DNA of 64,000 bases from Bryoerythrophyllum caledonicum (Eukaryota > Streptophyta > Bryopsida > Pottiales > Pottiaceae): positions 24,964,786 through 25,028,785 of the forward strand of contig OZ020519.1 in the NCBI GenBank assembly GCA_963971425.1, written 5' to 3'. The notes under the pieces are model-generated. The model saw only the letters and a program-made list of their open reading frames with translations, ran no database searches and had not been told where the DNA came from. This document shows, piece after piece, positions 34,269 to 45,688 of the stretch (position 1 is its first letter; each line of letters opens with the position of its first letter). A program made the position numbers and the translations under genes.

Positions 34269-35913
34269 CAATGGCAAGCACAAGTAATTGGACAGAGAGG
34301 CATCTCTCACAAATATGCCCACTGTAGCATAATTAATGAGTTCGTAAGATATTTTTTGGCATTGCTTTAGTCAACACACCACATGGCACCTTATTAACAT
34401 TGACTCCTTTAGAATTTGACACTTGTAGAGATTATACATGCCAAGATCATGAAGAGGTGCGTACGACTTATTATGCTCACAGGTTGTGCACACCATAATC
34501 TTTTCATTACATATCTATTGTAAAGCTTTTTGTTGTGAATTTTTTTGGTAAGATTTGGAGAGGCCCTTGGAGAGTAGCCATGGCTTCTAGAAGATCTGAG
34601 AATAATCCTAGAACAGTTCTTGAAATGTATGAGCGAGGGAACTCATATAGAGAGATTTAAGCACTTTTAGGCATTCCTCGAAGCACTTGTTCTGACATAG
34701 TGCGGCGATTTCGTGAGAGAGAGACCTTGAAAGACAAAACTTCACCTGGTAGACCTAGAATTCTTGATGAACGTGGTGACCGTGACATTGTGAGGAGGTT
34801 AAATGATCCACATACTAGTACAGCTGCAGCTGTAGGACATGCATTACGATGTGAGGGTATGCGATTGAGTGATGATACGGTGAAAAGAAGTCTTCGGAGG
34901 CAAGGGCTAAGAGCATGTGTGAAGACCAAGAAGCCACTTTTGACAAAGAAGCATCGAGCTCATCGTTTGCAGTGGGCAAAGAAGTGCAAACATGCAACTT
35001 GGGAATTTTGGAGTCATGTCATTTTTTCTGATGAATCGAAGTTCAATCTTTTTGGCTCGGATGGACGTCAATATTGTTGGAGAAAGAGTGGAGAGCGTCT
35101 TTTGGATCAGCACGTGCAACCTACAGTCAAATATGGGGGAGGAAGCATAATGGTTTGGGGTTGTATGAGTTGGGAAGGAGTTGGCAAGCTTCATTTGATT
35201 GAAGGGAAGATGGATAAATATGTATATCGCAATATTTTAGAGACGGAACTTATGGGCACTATACAAGTGCTTGAAGGTTTAGAAGAAGATCATGTTTTGT
35301 TTCAACACGACAATGACCCAAAGCACACTACACATTATGTTGTAGATTGGTTGCGTGCTCAAAAGTTTATTACTATTGGGCATCCTCCACAATCACCTGA
35401 CCTCAATCCAATAGAACATCTTTGGAATGAAGTAGATCGTCGTATGAGGAGGTTTGAGAGGAAACCTATCAGAAAAAGTGACTTGTGGGAGAAGATTCAA
35501 GAGATTTGGTACAACATAGAGGTTGATGTTGTCAGGAAGTTAATACGCTCTATGCCTCAAAGAGCTCTTGATGTCTACCATGCAAAAGGTGGATATACAC
35601 GGTGGTAGCGCTTGTGAGTGGTTAAGAGCTAAATCATTGAGTCATATAGTTATATTGTGACTTAATATATTGTTTTCTATAGCTGATATACAATAAAATG
35701 AATTCGTGCATAAAGAATTGGACAAGCTTGTTGCACATATGAATTATTGTGTGTTTTTCTAGTTCATACTTTATTGAAAACTTTGTGTTTTATGCTTGTT
35801 GCATCTATATACTCTGATGGTTATATTCTTGCTATTTTATGACAATTCATGTGGATGTGGTAGCTAATTTTCTAAAGAAGCTTCTATTGTACGACTATTT
35901 ATGCTTGCCACTG
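34269..35913 (+). mobile_element. Tc1-like DNA transposon (DD34E), TA target duplication
   Basis: The left end CAATGGCAAGCACAAGTAAT and the inverted right end CAGTGGCAAGCATAAATAGT are flanked by TA at 34267-34268 and 35914-35915. Length is 1645 bp, typical for Tc1 elements, with a single transposase gene on the plus strand. It is inserted in the 3' region of the minus-strand LINE and is therefore younger than it. Confidence 0.9.
34580..35608 (+). pseudogene. Tc1-like transposase, DD34E, one in-frame stop
   Basis: The frame starts at the ATG at 34580 (MASRRSENNPRTVLEMYERG) and runs to 35608. It has one in-frame TAA at 34658-34660 (codon 27), inside the first helix-turn-helix, where a single base change from a Gln codon would suffice. 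Downstream the 302-codon ORF from 34700 is uninterrupted. It contains the second DNA-binding region with GRPRIL (the GRPR motif), FSDESKFNLFG (first Asp), QHDNDPKHT (second Asp) and SPDLNPIEHLWNE (Glu). Thirty-four residues separate the second Asp and the Glu, so the triad is DD34E. The enzyme would cut and paste the element at TA dinucleotides. Most plant mariner-like transposases are DD39D, so a DD34E Tc1 member is notable here. The single stop makes this a very recently active copy. Confidence 0.9.
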
Positions 35914-36088
35914 TAGGTTGTGGCGCGGGCACCAGCCGTGATGACTATGAGGGGGCCTATTTTCCATCCGAGGTTTTTAATGTCGTCAATGACGGGTTGA
36001 TATTTGTTTATTTTATTTTTTATTGTTTCTGGTGAAAATCTGTCATTACAATACGTGAATTCAATAAATTGAATGGTATAGTTTGGGT

Positions 36089-37269
36089 CTATGTGGATGG
36101 GTGCCGGGTCGTTGTATGGTAGGCCTTTAACGGAAAGGATGTCAGGTTTAAATCTAGCATTGCAGTGGCATCGTTGGTTACACATGTACATGGGAGTAGC
36201 CAAGGTGGGACCGTTTTTTCTTGTGGGTTGTTATTGAAAAGGCCGGCATTCATGAGTATGAAACATCGGGATTTGTTATATGAGGTAATTAGTTTCCGGA
36301 TTTCCCATACTGCTTTGTTGTGTCTTTTGACAATGAGGGAGTGTATGTGGTGGTTTTGGCATTTAAGTAGAACATGTAGCCATGTGTCGGGGTTTGTAGA
36401 GGTATATATGGGGCATGTTATGGATGGGAAGCGTTCTATTCCGAAGAAGAGTTGTTTCCGGGCATTCCCCACATATTGACCGGTACGGAATTTAATAAGG
36501 CATGTAATTTGTGAGTCGGTAATGATGGGATTTTTCCAGAAATTTGTAGACAATTCATTGTCTATGTTATTATTGCCAGTCCATTTTTCTATGTGAGGGA
36601 ATTTTTCGAAGATCGTGTCAATTTCATTGTATGTGTCTTGTTTTATGAGATATTTTTCCAAAAATCGGACCGGGCCTTTGTCTGGGGTGTCATCTTTGGA
36701 GGGCCAATCCTCTTTTTGGAAGTAGTATGGGGTGGCATGTGCATGTTCATATGGGTCTTTGCCGTTTTTATGTGCTTTATCTCTTCCTTCTTTGGCTAGT
36801 TTACCGGCTTGTTCATTTCCTTCGATATTAGCGTGGGCTCTAACTTTATGGAGTGTAGTAGGTTGTGTTCGATTTTGTAGCGTTCGTACCATGGACATGA
36901 GTGTTATTTTGTCGGGGTGGCTATTGTGGAGAGTAGGGTGTGTTATTTGTGTATTTAGTAGATATAGGACATTGATGCAATCTGTAAAAATATGTGCGGG
37001 TTCGTTGGCATATTTTGTGTTGTGATTTGGAGTGTTTTATGTATGGCCATCATCTTAGCTCTGAGGATGTTTTGAAGTCCGTGAGGTCTTTTGGCTAATT
37101 TAATTTCTTTGATGGGATTGTATATGCCATATCCAGCTTTTTCTCTATGCCAGTGTCCAGGGCTACTTTCTACCGGTCCTTTGAAGGATCCATCCGTGTA
37201 GTAGCTATGTATGGGATCATATTTTGGGTGTGTATTTGTGTGGTAATTCGGGAGAGGGAAATTTGTCAT
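36089..37269 (-). pseudogene. LINE ORF2: RNase H and Cys/His C-terminal region
   Basis: Two minus-strand ORFs (36955-37269 and 36089-36898) form the end of the LINE polyprotein. The first has IHSYYTDGSFKGP, with the RNase H active-site Asp, and RAKMMAIHKTL, the usual position of the active-site Glu replaced or shifted. The second begins with TLHKVRAHANIEGNEQAGKLA, the RNase H motif around the last catalytic residues. It then has LIKFRTGQYVGNARKQ and a Cys/His segment (CPIYTSTNPDTW...LLKCQNHHIHSLI). A frameshift lies between them at about 36900-36955. The C-terminal segment lacks one Cys compared with the copy at 27228-27724. Confidence 0.8.
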
Positions 37270-39117
37270 AGAGTAGTTTAATGTGTTGTTATTGTATTCT
37301 AGTTTAGACCATTTTTTGCTTCGATTTACTAGTGTTTAGGGGGGTGTGGGCGAGGCAATGTTTGTGTGTATCCGGTTTATGTTCAGAGTTTTGGCTATGG
37401 ATGTGAGCGTGGTGAGTTGTTCTCAGGTTCCAATTGTTTTGTTTTGGTGATGGACACATAATATTTGTATTGTAGCTGGTTCAAGCCTAGGTTTTTTTTG
37501 TTCGGATGGGATAGTGGGTTCTTTGAATGTTATTGAGTCTGCTTCGATTAATGCAATGATGTGTGAATCAGGGAAAGGGCCTGAGTGTGGGTTAGGATTT
37601 TGGTACCACTTTTTGTTGGGAGTTATGATGAGGGTGGAGGTGTGGTTTGTGTCGTGTTTAGCCACGAGGCGGGCCCAATGTAGTGCTTGTTGTGTTTCTT
37701 CTTCATTGTGAGGGTGAGCTATAACATTGCCTATCCATTTGTAGTCAAAAGCTTTCCTAGTGATCTGAATATTTTATCTCTTTCAAACGGGGAGTAAAAT
37801 TTGTTAAATTTGATGGGGCATGTGACGGGGGAAGAGAAGTATGAATGTTGGATGTTGAATGTTGAAATTAATGAATTTAGTATAGGTGTGGGTAGTGTTT
37901 ATTGTGTAAGTTTAAGGGGGTTATTTTTAGGTATTCTATATTTGTATCTTTGGTATAGCCAAATTTCTTCGATTTCAAATGGTTGGGTTATTGGTTCAAT
38001 GTTTGTAGGGTTTTGTAGTTTAGTATTGTATTGGTTCCACAACCATGTGAGCCTAGTGACGGGGATGGTAAAGAGGTGTCATCCATCTTCTTCGTATAGG
38101 TGTGCTTGGTCTTTGTCTATTTTAATTGTGTTAAATGAGGTAAGGATGTCTCTTTTGGGGTTGCATTCCATTGTGTAAATGTTTAGTAGGGGGATTATTA
38201 TGGGTGGGGTGACGGACCTTGTGTCTTGGGGTTGATTTTGTGGATGGTGAGCTTGAATAATTTCGGTGTAGCATTTGTGTTGAATTCTTTGATAATATTG
38301 TGTCAATTTGTTGATATTATGTGTAATGGTATTTTGGTTGTGTCTTGGGAAGAGGTTTCTTTGGGGGAGCCACTTGTTGTAGGTGTTGTTATTGTGGATC
38401 CATAGGCATAAATATCTGGTGTAGTTGTTTTCAATTTGGTTATTATCTATTTTTTCCTTGTGTTCGTGGTGTATGATGTTGTTGATGGGGTATGTGGTGG
38501 ATTTTTGAAGATGTGGTTTGGGAGGCGGGGCTGGTGTGGGTGGGAGTGGGGAGGGTATATTGATGGTGGGGGGGTATTTCTTGAGATGATGTCGTTGTTT
38601 ATAGTGATGAATGGCTCTTTAAGTGTATAGGAGTATATATGTGTATTGGTATGAGTAGTGTGTGAGGGGGGGTGTATTGGATGGCAAAAGAGTTGTGCGA
38701 TTTTGAGGGCACTTTTAATTAGTTTTGATGGGGCGGAGTGGAAGGTTTTAAACTCTTCATTGTTCATGATGTGTGTTCCATTAGGTAGGGAGATTTGTTT
38801 TAGTTTGTAGATATTTTTTGATAGGAGTTTTTGTTATAATTTTTGGGATAATTGTGTGTTGAGTGTGCTATGATTTAGTGTTTCGAGGGTCCAAGCTTTT
38901 TCTAGTGTTGTTGGTTCTATAAGAAAGTTGGAGAGGGTACTTTTTAAGTGGACTTTTGCTACGTGTTTTAGTAAGAGGAAGGTACGTGCTATTGGTGATC
39001 TTGTACAATTCGTCTTTTTTATTCTGGGTATGCTTTGGCCCCCCCATATTGAATAAGGATGTGGTGTGTTAGGCCCCTATATATTATTCCAAGTCTACCA
39101 CTATCATTTAGAGCGTT
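37270..39117 (-). pseudogene. LINE ORF2: linker between RT and RNase H, highly decayed
   Basis: The minus strand holds short open pieces, for example 37423-37665, 38079-38306 and 38447-38767 (MNNEEFKTFHSAPSKLIK). These are rich in Asn, His, Pro and Ile and lie between the two catalytic modules. Composition (A/C-rich on the minus strand) is continuous with the neighbouring LINE modules. No catalytic motif is expected here. Confidence 0.6.
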
Positions 39118-40705
39118 CTATAATTGTTCTCCAATGCATCTAAGGTATGCATTTTTTATCGAAAAAGCTTCTAGTCCAAAGAGGTTGTGCGGTAATTGGG
39201 TTATTATATTAGACATGCATTTTGGCATGCCACATACGGTTTTTTGTGTGGCCGTTATCTTTTGGTCTAATTTTTTTATGGCAGGCATTGAGTATGGTAT
39301 TGCGTAGAAGCTGTATGCCACGCTCGGTCTTAAGACTGTGTCAATCATTTTTATTTTTGGTTTCATAGTGGCCGGGCAAGCTATTAGTTCTTTACATTTT
39401 TTAATTAGTTTTTTGGTGGTGGCATGGATTTGGATTTTCCATTTTAGGGAGGGGACAAGGTTTATTCCTAAGTGCATATAAGGTTCGTTTTGGTGTAGTA
39501 CGGGTATTGGTTGGTTTCGGTAATTAATGTTAGCGGTTTGTATTAGGGCTTTGAATGCAGTGGGATTTGTTTTTGATTTATTTAGGCATCCAATGACGGC
39601 ACATTTTGGGACACCTACATCCATACCTGTCCATTTGCAGTATCTGTCTATTTTGTTAAGTTGTATTTTTATAGCTTTGATTTTGTTGGTTATGGCGGCA
39701 AGATCATCCGCATATGCCGTGGAGTTAATGGTGGTTTGTGATGTCCCAAATGTATATCCATTGTTGCCTCTATCTAGCCATCTAAGTAGTGGTTCTAGGA
39801 ATATGATGAATAAGTATGGGCTTAGAGTATCCCCTTGTATTGTTCCCCTATGGATGGCTATGGCTTTAGTTTTTCCAAAGTGTTCTCCTATGTAGGAGGT
39901 GGAGGATTCAGAGTATATATTTCCCACTAGTGCGGTTGCGTCTTTGGGGTATCCAAGGTCCGTCATTATGGCTAGAAGTCTAGCGTGGTTTATAGATCCG
40001 AAGACATTTTTAAAGTCAACATACAATATGAATATGTCTTGGTTTGTAAAACGTGCATCTTCTAATGCGGCTATTATTGTTTGGATTTGTCTAGCGGTAC
40101 TTCTTTCTGTGCGGAACCCCTCTTGGCTACCATGCAATATTTTGTGTTTTTCGCCATATGATGATAGTATTGTTGCGAATGTGCCTGTAAATAATTTATA
40201 GATGGTGTTGGCTAATGCAATGGATCTATGGTTTGGTAGCATGGATGGATCACCTTTCTTGTATAATAGAATTGTTGCACTTATTTTCCAAGAGGCAGGA
40301 ATTTGTTTTTGTTTATAGCAGTGGGAGAAGAAGAGGTTTAAAAGTTTGTGGAACCTTGGGGGCATATTTTTTTAGTATGGAGTTCGGTATCCAGTCTGGT
40401 TCGGGGGCTTTATTATTTCCTAGGTTTCGTAGGCAAGTGTCATATGTAGCTTTAGTAAAGTATATGTGTAGTGGAATTTTCGGATCTCCTCTTTTTTCTA
40501 ATGTGTATCCGTCTAGGTCATGCCATGGATATTGTCGTACTGTGCATGTACATGTTGTGGGGTGGTCTGGTTGATAGTTGCATGTTTCTACTGTAGGTCT
40601 GTTGTTTTTTGTTTGTTGGTTAAATATTTCGTTTGCAATGTCCTTTGGGCTAGTTAGTATATTGTCATATTGGTCGGTGATGCAGTCTAATGGAGGTGAT
40701 TCCAT
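39118..40705 (-). pseudogene. LINE ORF2: reverse transcriptase domain
   Basis: The upstream piece (40313-40705) contains NNKAPEPDWIPNSILKK, corresponding to the KAPGPDGIPN entry motif with two changes. A frameshift leads to the 415-codon piece 39118-40365. There, ILLYKKGDP and NHRSIALANTIYKLF precede GFRTERST. YVDFKNVFGSINH holds the first catalytic Asp, GTIQGDTLSPYLFIIFLEPL follows, and AYADDLAAI is the YADD box with the other two Asp residues. The thumb region ends in AYLRCIGEQL, as in many LINEs. The catalytic residues are intact but the polyprotein is broken in several places. Confidence 0.9.
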
Positions 40706-41422
40706 AGTTTTGAATACTCTTCTGTTTATTTTCTTGGGGTTAGTTTCATACAGTTGTCTGTATTTTGAGATGGTTTTTCTAATGTTTTCTTGAGCATATT
40801 TGGTGGTAATCTCACGGGCTTATATGTTCGCATTTTTTGCAACTAGTGCTATATTACTTATCCAGGTGTCGTAAGGTAGATGTATGGGGGGTAGATTTGG
40901 AATTTGTGTGTGTTGAAGGTTTTGTAGTTCGTTGAGGATAGGATGGCTTCGCCATTGGGGGTTGTTATTTATGGTTCTTATGGTTTTCGTATAGTGTGGT
41001 AAATGGTTAAGTGTTGTTTCCATGTTTTAGATAGTTTACGAGGCAAATATCCACCTTGTTGTGATGTTCGTTTTGTCATTTGTGATATGGGTTGGGCTTT
41101 GCAGGATTGTTCAATTGTAATGGATATGTTGTTGATGAGTATGTCTAGGGCGTGACAAGCTTCTTGCCATTGAGTTTGGGAAAGATGATTATTAGATTCT
41201 AATGCGTTTTTTAGGGAATCAATGCGTAATGAGTTTTCCTCAAAGAATTTTGTGTTGAATAATTCTATGTTGTTTTGTGGGATGGGGTTGAGGATACGTA
41301 TGTGGTCATTGTTTGTGGTGTTTGGTGTACAGTTTATGAGTGTGTTGTTTGGAATGTGGAGTTGTATGGGTGAGTGATCGGAGTTTCGGTAAATGTTATT
41401 ATTTGTTGTGGAAGTAAATGTA
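40706..41422 (-). pseudogene. LINE ORF2: region between endonuclease and RT
   Basis: The minus strand reads short pieces such as METTLNHLPHYTKTIRTINN (40820-41023). Composition is continuous with the LINE. No motif is expected beyond the linker helix region. Confidence 0.55.
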
Positions 41423-42150
41423 TTATGGTTGGTTGCACGGAGTCACATAGAATCCATCAATTAGGCTCCAGTCTCTATAGTTGTGTTGTCCTTGTCTAGA
41501 GTATGTGGTGTTTGTCGGTATATAATTAAAGTTTAGATTTTCTGTAAAATGTTTCCATTGTAGGTCTGTCATTTGTGGTGGTATATATTGGTTTCCGTTT
41601 AGTCTTCCTATGAGGGCAATGTCTCTGTTGAAGTCACCACGTAAGATGTGGTTGTGGTTGGGGTTGTTGGTAATATGGGTGGTGATGTTAATTTTGATGT
41701 CCTGGGTGAGTCGAGTGTCTTCAGGGTGGGATGGCATGTATATGTGGTGGATGAGCCATGATTGTAGTGGGTGGTTGGAAATTTCCATAATTTGGAGGTA
41801 TGGGGATATATTCATCGGGGTGGGGATTTTTTTAACATTGCCTGGAAAGGCGTAGTTTTTGTGTATGAGAGTGAGGAGGCCTCCTCGTCCCGGTGTATAT
41901 GGTCTTCTTTGTTGTATATATCGTGTTAGGGCATGTGTATTGTTGAAGATAAGTTTGTAGTCGGGAAATAGTCTTTGTATGTATTTTGTGGATTTTGTGG
42001 CCGAGATTTTTGTTTTTTATATGACTATGAGTGTCGGTGGTGTGTTATTGTGCATAATTATGTTTTGTAAGTTTGGGAGTGTGATGTTAAGGGATGAGAC
42101 GTTCCATGTTATTATGCTTGTATTGTTATTGTTCGTGTCTGGGTTATGGT
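41423..42150 (-). pseudogene. LINE ORF2: APE-type endonuclease domain
   Basis: From about 42120 downwards the minus strand reads ITWNVSSLN, the start of an apurinic-like endonuclease. It continues through decayed sequence to RYIQQRRPYTPGRGGLLTLI. The C-terminal 130 codons (41423-41815) contain MEISNHPLQSWLIHHIYMPS, HILRGDFNRDI (the GDFN motif) and a final SLIDGFYVT, where other members have a SxID box. Target nicking by this domain primes reverse transcription. Stops and frameshifts show the copy is inactive. Confidence 0.75.
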
Positions 42151-42231
42151 TTTATGATGGGATGTGATTCGACGGTGGGGGTGGGTGTATGTATTCCGGG
42201 AGGGGGTTTAGGCATTTTAGTGATTCATTTA

Positions 42232-42759
42232 TTATTGTGTTTGGGAGGTAGGGAGATTTTTTTTTATCATGTCGTTTGATGGGGGTATATTTTGGTTGTG
42301 TATAAAGTCATATAATTCTTTGTTTATTGATGTGTTGTGGTTTATGGTGTTTAGGTTAGTTTCAAGAAATATTGTGTAGGGGTGTGGGATGTTAATGTGT
42401 CTTGCGGGTGGGTTTTGTAGATTGTGTAGAGTGTGTAGGAGTGTATTGGTCCATTGGGTTATGTTTTGATTCTTTGTATTTAGGAGTTGGTTGGAAAGGT
42501 CTATGTTTGGGTGTATGGTAATGACTAGAGCATATAGGGTGTGGGATGGTGGGTGTCCATTATGTTGGTTTGTATATCTGGCAATATGTGGGTATGTGTC
42601 ATTATGTGGTTGATGTAATATGTTTGTGGTTTTAAAAAGGGGGGCAAATTTTTGGGCAATGTGTTCGTATTCGGGTTGTAGTTTTATGGTATTTGGTATA
42701 AAATATATTTTGGCATTCTTTTTGTGTGAAGCGGGGTGTCTTTTTAATACGTTCGGCAT
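42232..42759 (-). pseudogene. LINE leader ORF preceding the endonuclease
   Basis: A 175-codon minus-strand ORF starts MPNVLKRHPASHKKNAKIYF. It is rich in Asn, His, Thr and Ile and ends with a stop just before the endonuclease start. It may be the N-terminus of ORF2 or the end of ORF1. No RNA-binding motif is obvious. Confidence 0.5.
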
Positions 42760-42879
42760 GGGTCCTGGGTTAGTCTCTTTGTCCCCTCCAAGTAGTATTA
42801 GTAGTTTGTAGTAGGTGTGTTTTTTGTTTTGTTTTAGAATTTTTTGTTTTTTTATGCGGCTTTGGTATTTGATTTTGTT

Positions 42880-43635
42880 CTTTTTTTATTGTATGTATTT
42901 ATCTTTGTATGTGTGTGTATGTGTATCTTTGATGGTATGTAGTTGTTTTTGTATTTGTGTGTATATGTGTATTTGTATTTGGATTTGTATTAATATTCAT
43001 GCGTATGTTTGTATTAGTATGCGTCTCAATATTCATCTTAGAATTCATTTCTGTATTTATATGAGTATTCGTATTGAGGTTGTGTGTATAGTCTAGGAGT
43101 TGATTTATGGAGTGTGTTTTTGTTGGAGTTTGTGTTTTTTGTTTTACCTGGTATGTGTGGGAAGTTATATATTATTATTATTATTTTTTCCATTTAGTGT
43201 ATTAATTTTTGTGGTGATTGATAAGTTGTTGTTTGAATATTTATTTTCTTGATTTTATGAGTAGTATCTATACTCATATCTGTATCTGTGTCCATATCCT
43301 TTCTCGTATTTGTATTCACATATGTGTTTGTATTTTTACTCGTACCTGTATTCGTACCTCTATTTGTACCTGTATTCATATCTATATTCATATCTACATT
43401 CATATCTATATTTGTATCTGTATTCATATCTATATTTGTATATGTATTCATATCTATATTTGTATATGTATTCATATCTATATTTGTATATGTATTCATA
43501 TCTATATTTGTATCTGTATTCGTATATCTATTTGTATTTGTACTTGTAATTGTATCTATATCTATATACGTATACCTATACATATTCCAGTATGTATATA
43601 CATATGTGTTTTTGTATTTAGTCGTGAGGAAATAC
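42880..43635. repeat. Degenerate TGTATN hexamer array with 24-bp higher-order units
   Basis: About 750 bp consists of variants of tgtatt, tgtatc, tgtata and cgtatt with a strict 6-bp rhythm. Between about 43404 and 43523 a 24-bp unit (tatctatatttgtat.tgtattca) repeats at least four times. Because the period is a multiple of three, frames on both strands stay open. This explains the apparent 79-147 codon ORFs here, including the minus-strand TNIDMNTY repeat peptide. Confidence 0.85.
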
Positions 43636-43779
43636 AATAAGTGTAGGAAATATCTAGTATATATTTGGAGATGTAGAGTGTGTAACTAAGAACTTGGAAT
43701 ACTATCCTATCAATGTTTTTAAGAAAATACGAGCTAGATGATCTAGAGTGCCTAAGATTGGTTACCTTCACATGTTTGA

Positions 43780-44193
43780 TCATCCTTCACCAAGTAAGTT
43801 AGGTGTCATGGTTCTCGTAATGCTTTGCATCATGCTGAAGGTCACTGCAACCGTTTCTTCGATCTTCATCATTTGAAGCCTGAGTTCTTTTAGCTCTTGT
43901 GCCTTCTCCGCAAGTGATTTAGCCTCCTCTCTCAGAACCTTATTATTGGCTTTAAAAGCCTCCGCCACGTCTTTTCTGGTGATCACATATGTGGGAGCTT
44001 GGAGCTTGAAGGCCTCTACTATGTTTACTATAGCCTTGTTCACGTCACTAAATCCATACTCAGCTAGTTGGGATTGAGATGGGGGGGGGTTAGCTCCATC
44101 TATGCTTCTAATGTGGGGTGCAAATAACACAAAGTGGCTATCTACTGAGACGGTCTTGTTAACAAAGGTTCTGTAAATTATCGGATTGGCCAC
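43780..44193 (-). pseudogene. Unrecognised coiled-coil ORF, C-terminal piece
   Basis: A minus-strand ORF of 137 codons has PIIYRTFVNKTVSVDSHFVL, then DVNKAIVNIVEAFKLQAPTY. It ends in a helical, charged segment (KANNKVLREEAKSLAEKAQE to LKELRLQMMKIEETVAV) that should form a coiled coil. The frame is closed upstream by a stop. The sequence between it and the ORF at 44511-45401 still looks coding-like (TPQ.AQKIEGQQVTAHQEIL), so the two are probably parts of one decayed protein. Not recognised; it may be the ORF1/gag of the adjacent LINE or of another retroelement. Confidence 0.4.
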
Positions 44194-44510
44194 ACCACGT
44201 TAGCACTACCATTGTGGCACGTTCCTACCTCTTTCTGATACCAAATAGAGCTGACTCCACTAGCTCCTAAGATCTTGAGGATGACACTTGTGGTGTCATG
44301 AGTAGAGAGGACTAGAGGGAGGTGGGAGAGGGTGAGGGTGAGGGTAAGCGCATCTTTTTTTGCCTTCTATTCCTTGCTCATAGGCATTCTTCCATGTGTA
44401 AGCTTTGGTTGGAGAATCTCTTGGTGCGCCGTCACTTGCTGACCCTCAATCTTTTGTGCTTATTGTGGAGTTGTTGACATGATGAAGGCAAAAAATTCAT
44501 CTCCTGTTTT

Positions 44511-45401
44511 CTACACACTTGTGATTTTGAACTCGTGTCCCTTCTTGAAGCTGGACACAAGGATCTCTTTGAAAAGATTGTTAGCTGTAATGCCACATAA
44601 AGAAGGAGATTGAATTTTTACTAATAGACTAGAATTGCAAGCAATGTTGTTGTAAGACTTACACACCTTACCTACCACATCAGTTTCGTCAATCTTAAGT
44701 ATGAAGGGCCGGAGCCCCTTGAGAAGAATTAGACCATCCAGCTCAAGTCGCATGAGATGGAGTTTGATCAGTCCAGACCAAACATGTTTCCGCCCTCCTC
44801 CTCCTTTGAAGCTCAGACAATGAATAGAAATAGGTTCTATGATTTTCTTACCAATTGGGATGTTCATTTTTGGAAGGCGGGCAGCTACCATTGCTTTGAC
44901 ATCGTCGTGCATCATGGGATGAGCATGTAGTTCAAATTGAATCGCTATGTGGAAATCCAAGGCTAGACCAGTGTTTTCATCAACTTTGATGTTTGCAGGA
45001 ACCTCAGTCAGATTGAAGTGCTGACCTCCAAGACCTCCAACAGCTCTTGATTGTGGGTAAAGAATTTGGGGGATGCGCGGAAAGGCTATTCTGGCGTTTT
45101 TGACTTCCCAAGCTTCTTCCTCTTCAATACCTCTAGTCATCATGTCTTCAATAGTTTCTCCACGGCAGCGTACGTCAAGTCCATCCGCCACTGCCAAGTC
45201 TTCCATCACCTGGAAACCAAAGCAAAACTTGAAGAAGATAAAGTCACGCACACTAGTCGAGTTCTTACCTGTTTCCTCCATGACTTCTTCAATCGTAACT
45301 CCTTTTAGTTTCTTGCTGGAGGTTGAATTAGTCTAATTCGACTTGTCGACTTGTTCAGCTTGAAGGCGTTTAAGGGTGTTTGGCAAGGGCTCTGTGTCCA
45401 T
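44511..45401 (-). pseudogene. Unrecognised ORF1/gag-like protein, one stop
   Basis: The minus strand opens at an ATG at 45399-45401 (MDTEPLPNTLKRLQAEQ). It has one in-frame TAG soon after (KSN.TNSTSSKKLKG) and then runs 256 codons from 45281 to 44511. A possible 60-odd-base intron (gtaagaactc to ttggtttccag) would remove KNSTSVRDFIFFKF-coding sequence, but the frame is open either way. The core contains NIPIGKKIIEPISIH, HVWSGLIKLHLMRLELDGLI, LLKGLRPFILKID and VVGKVCKSYNNIACNS. These look like a folded domain of the kind found in retroelement ORF1/gag proteins, but I cannot name it. It lies directly 5' of the minus-strand LINE and starts at the edge of the duplicated segment. Confidence 0.4.
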
Positions 45402-45688
45402 TTTATCGCTAAAGTATGAAAAATATGAAGATCTCTAAGATTTAGTGGATATGAAGAAGTTTTTTTGGTACCTTGGTCGACAATATGTGAAAATGTGTGA
45501 AAATGTGTGAAAATATTTTACTTGAGATAAAATGCTATCTTTCCACTAAAGACAAGAAATGTTTTTTGACAATATAAAAGGAAAATATATTAGTTGCCAA
45601 TATTGAAAATCTCACATTCAATAGAGTGTTCTAGCAAAATTTTTGTAGAGTTGCCCGACGTGCCTACACTCCGAACATTTTTCTTTAA

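Larger units (their letters stand above)
33793..43200 (-). mobile_element. Large decayed LINE (APE endonuclease, RT, RNase H), minus strand
   Basis: On the minus strand the order from high to low coordinate is: leader region, endonuclease, reverse transcriptase, linker, RNase H, Cys/His C-terminus and 3' untranslated region. This is the order of plant-type non-LTR retrotransposons with RNase H. All modules are split by frameshifts and stops, so the copy is dead. The 3' UTR is broken by a Tc1-like element at 34269-35913; 34130-34268 and 35916 onward are contiguous with 26830-26960 in the shorter LINE copy. The 3' boundary at 33792/33793 coincides with the end of the LOR duplication. The 5' boundary is uncertain and may extend to 45410 if the ORFs at 43780-45401 are its ORF1. 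Confidence 0.8.

Noticed and set aside
36732-43096. Plus-strand ORFs through the LINE region (for example 39527-39895, 40215-40574)
   Set aside because: The minus strand carries RT, endonuclease and RNase H motifs; the plus-strand frames are shadows.
43218-43640. Apparent 133-147 codon repeat proteins in the hexamer array
   Set aside because: Open frames on both strands follow from a 6-bp period; no start context or domain.
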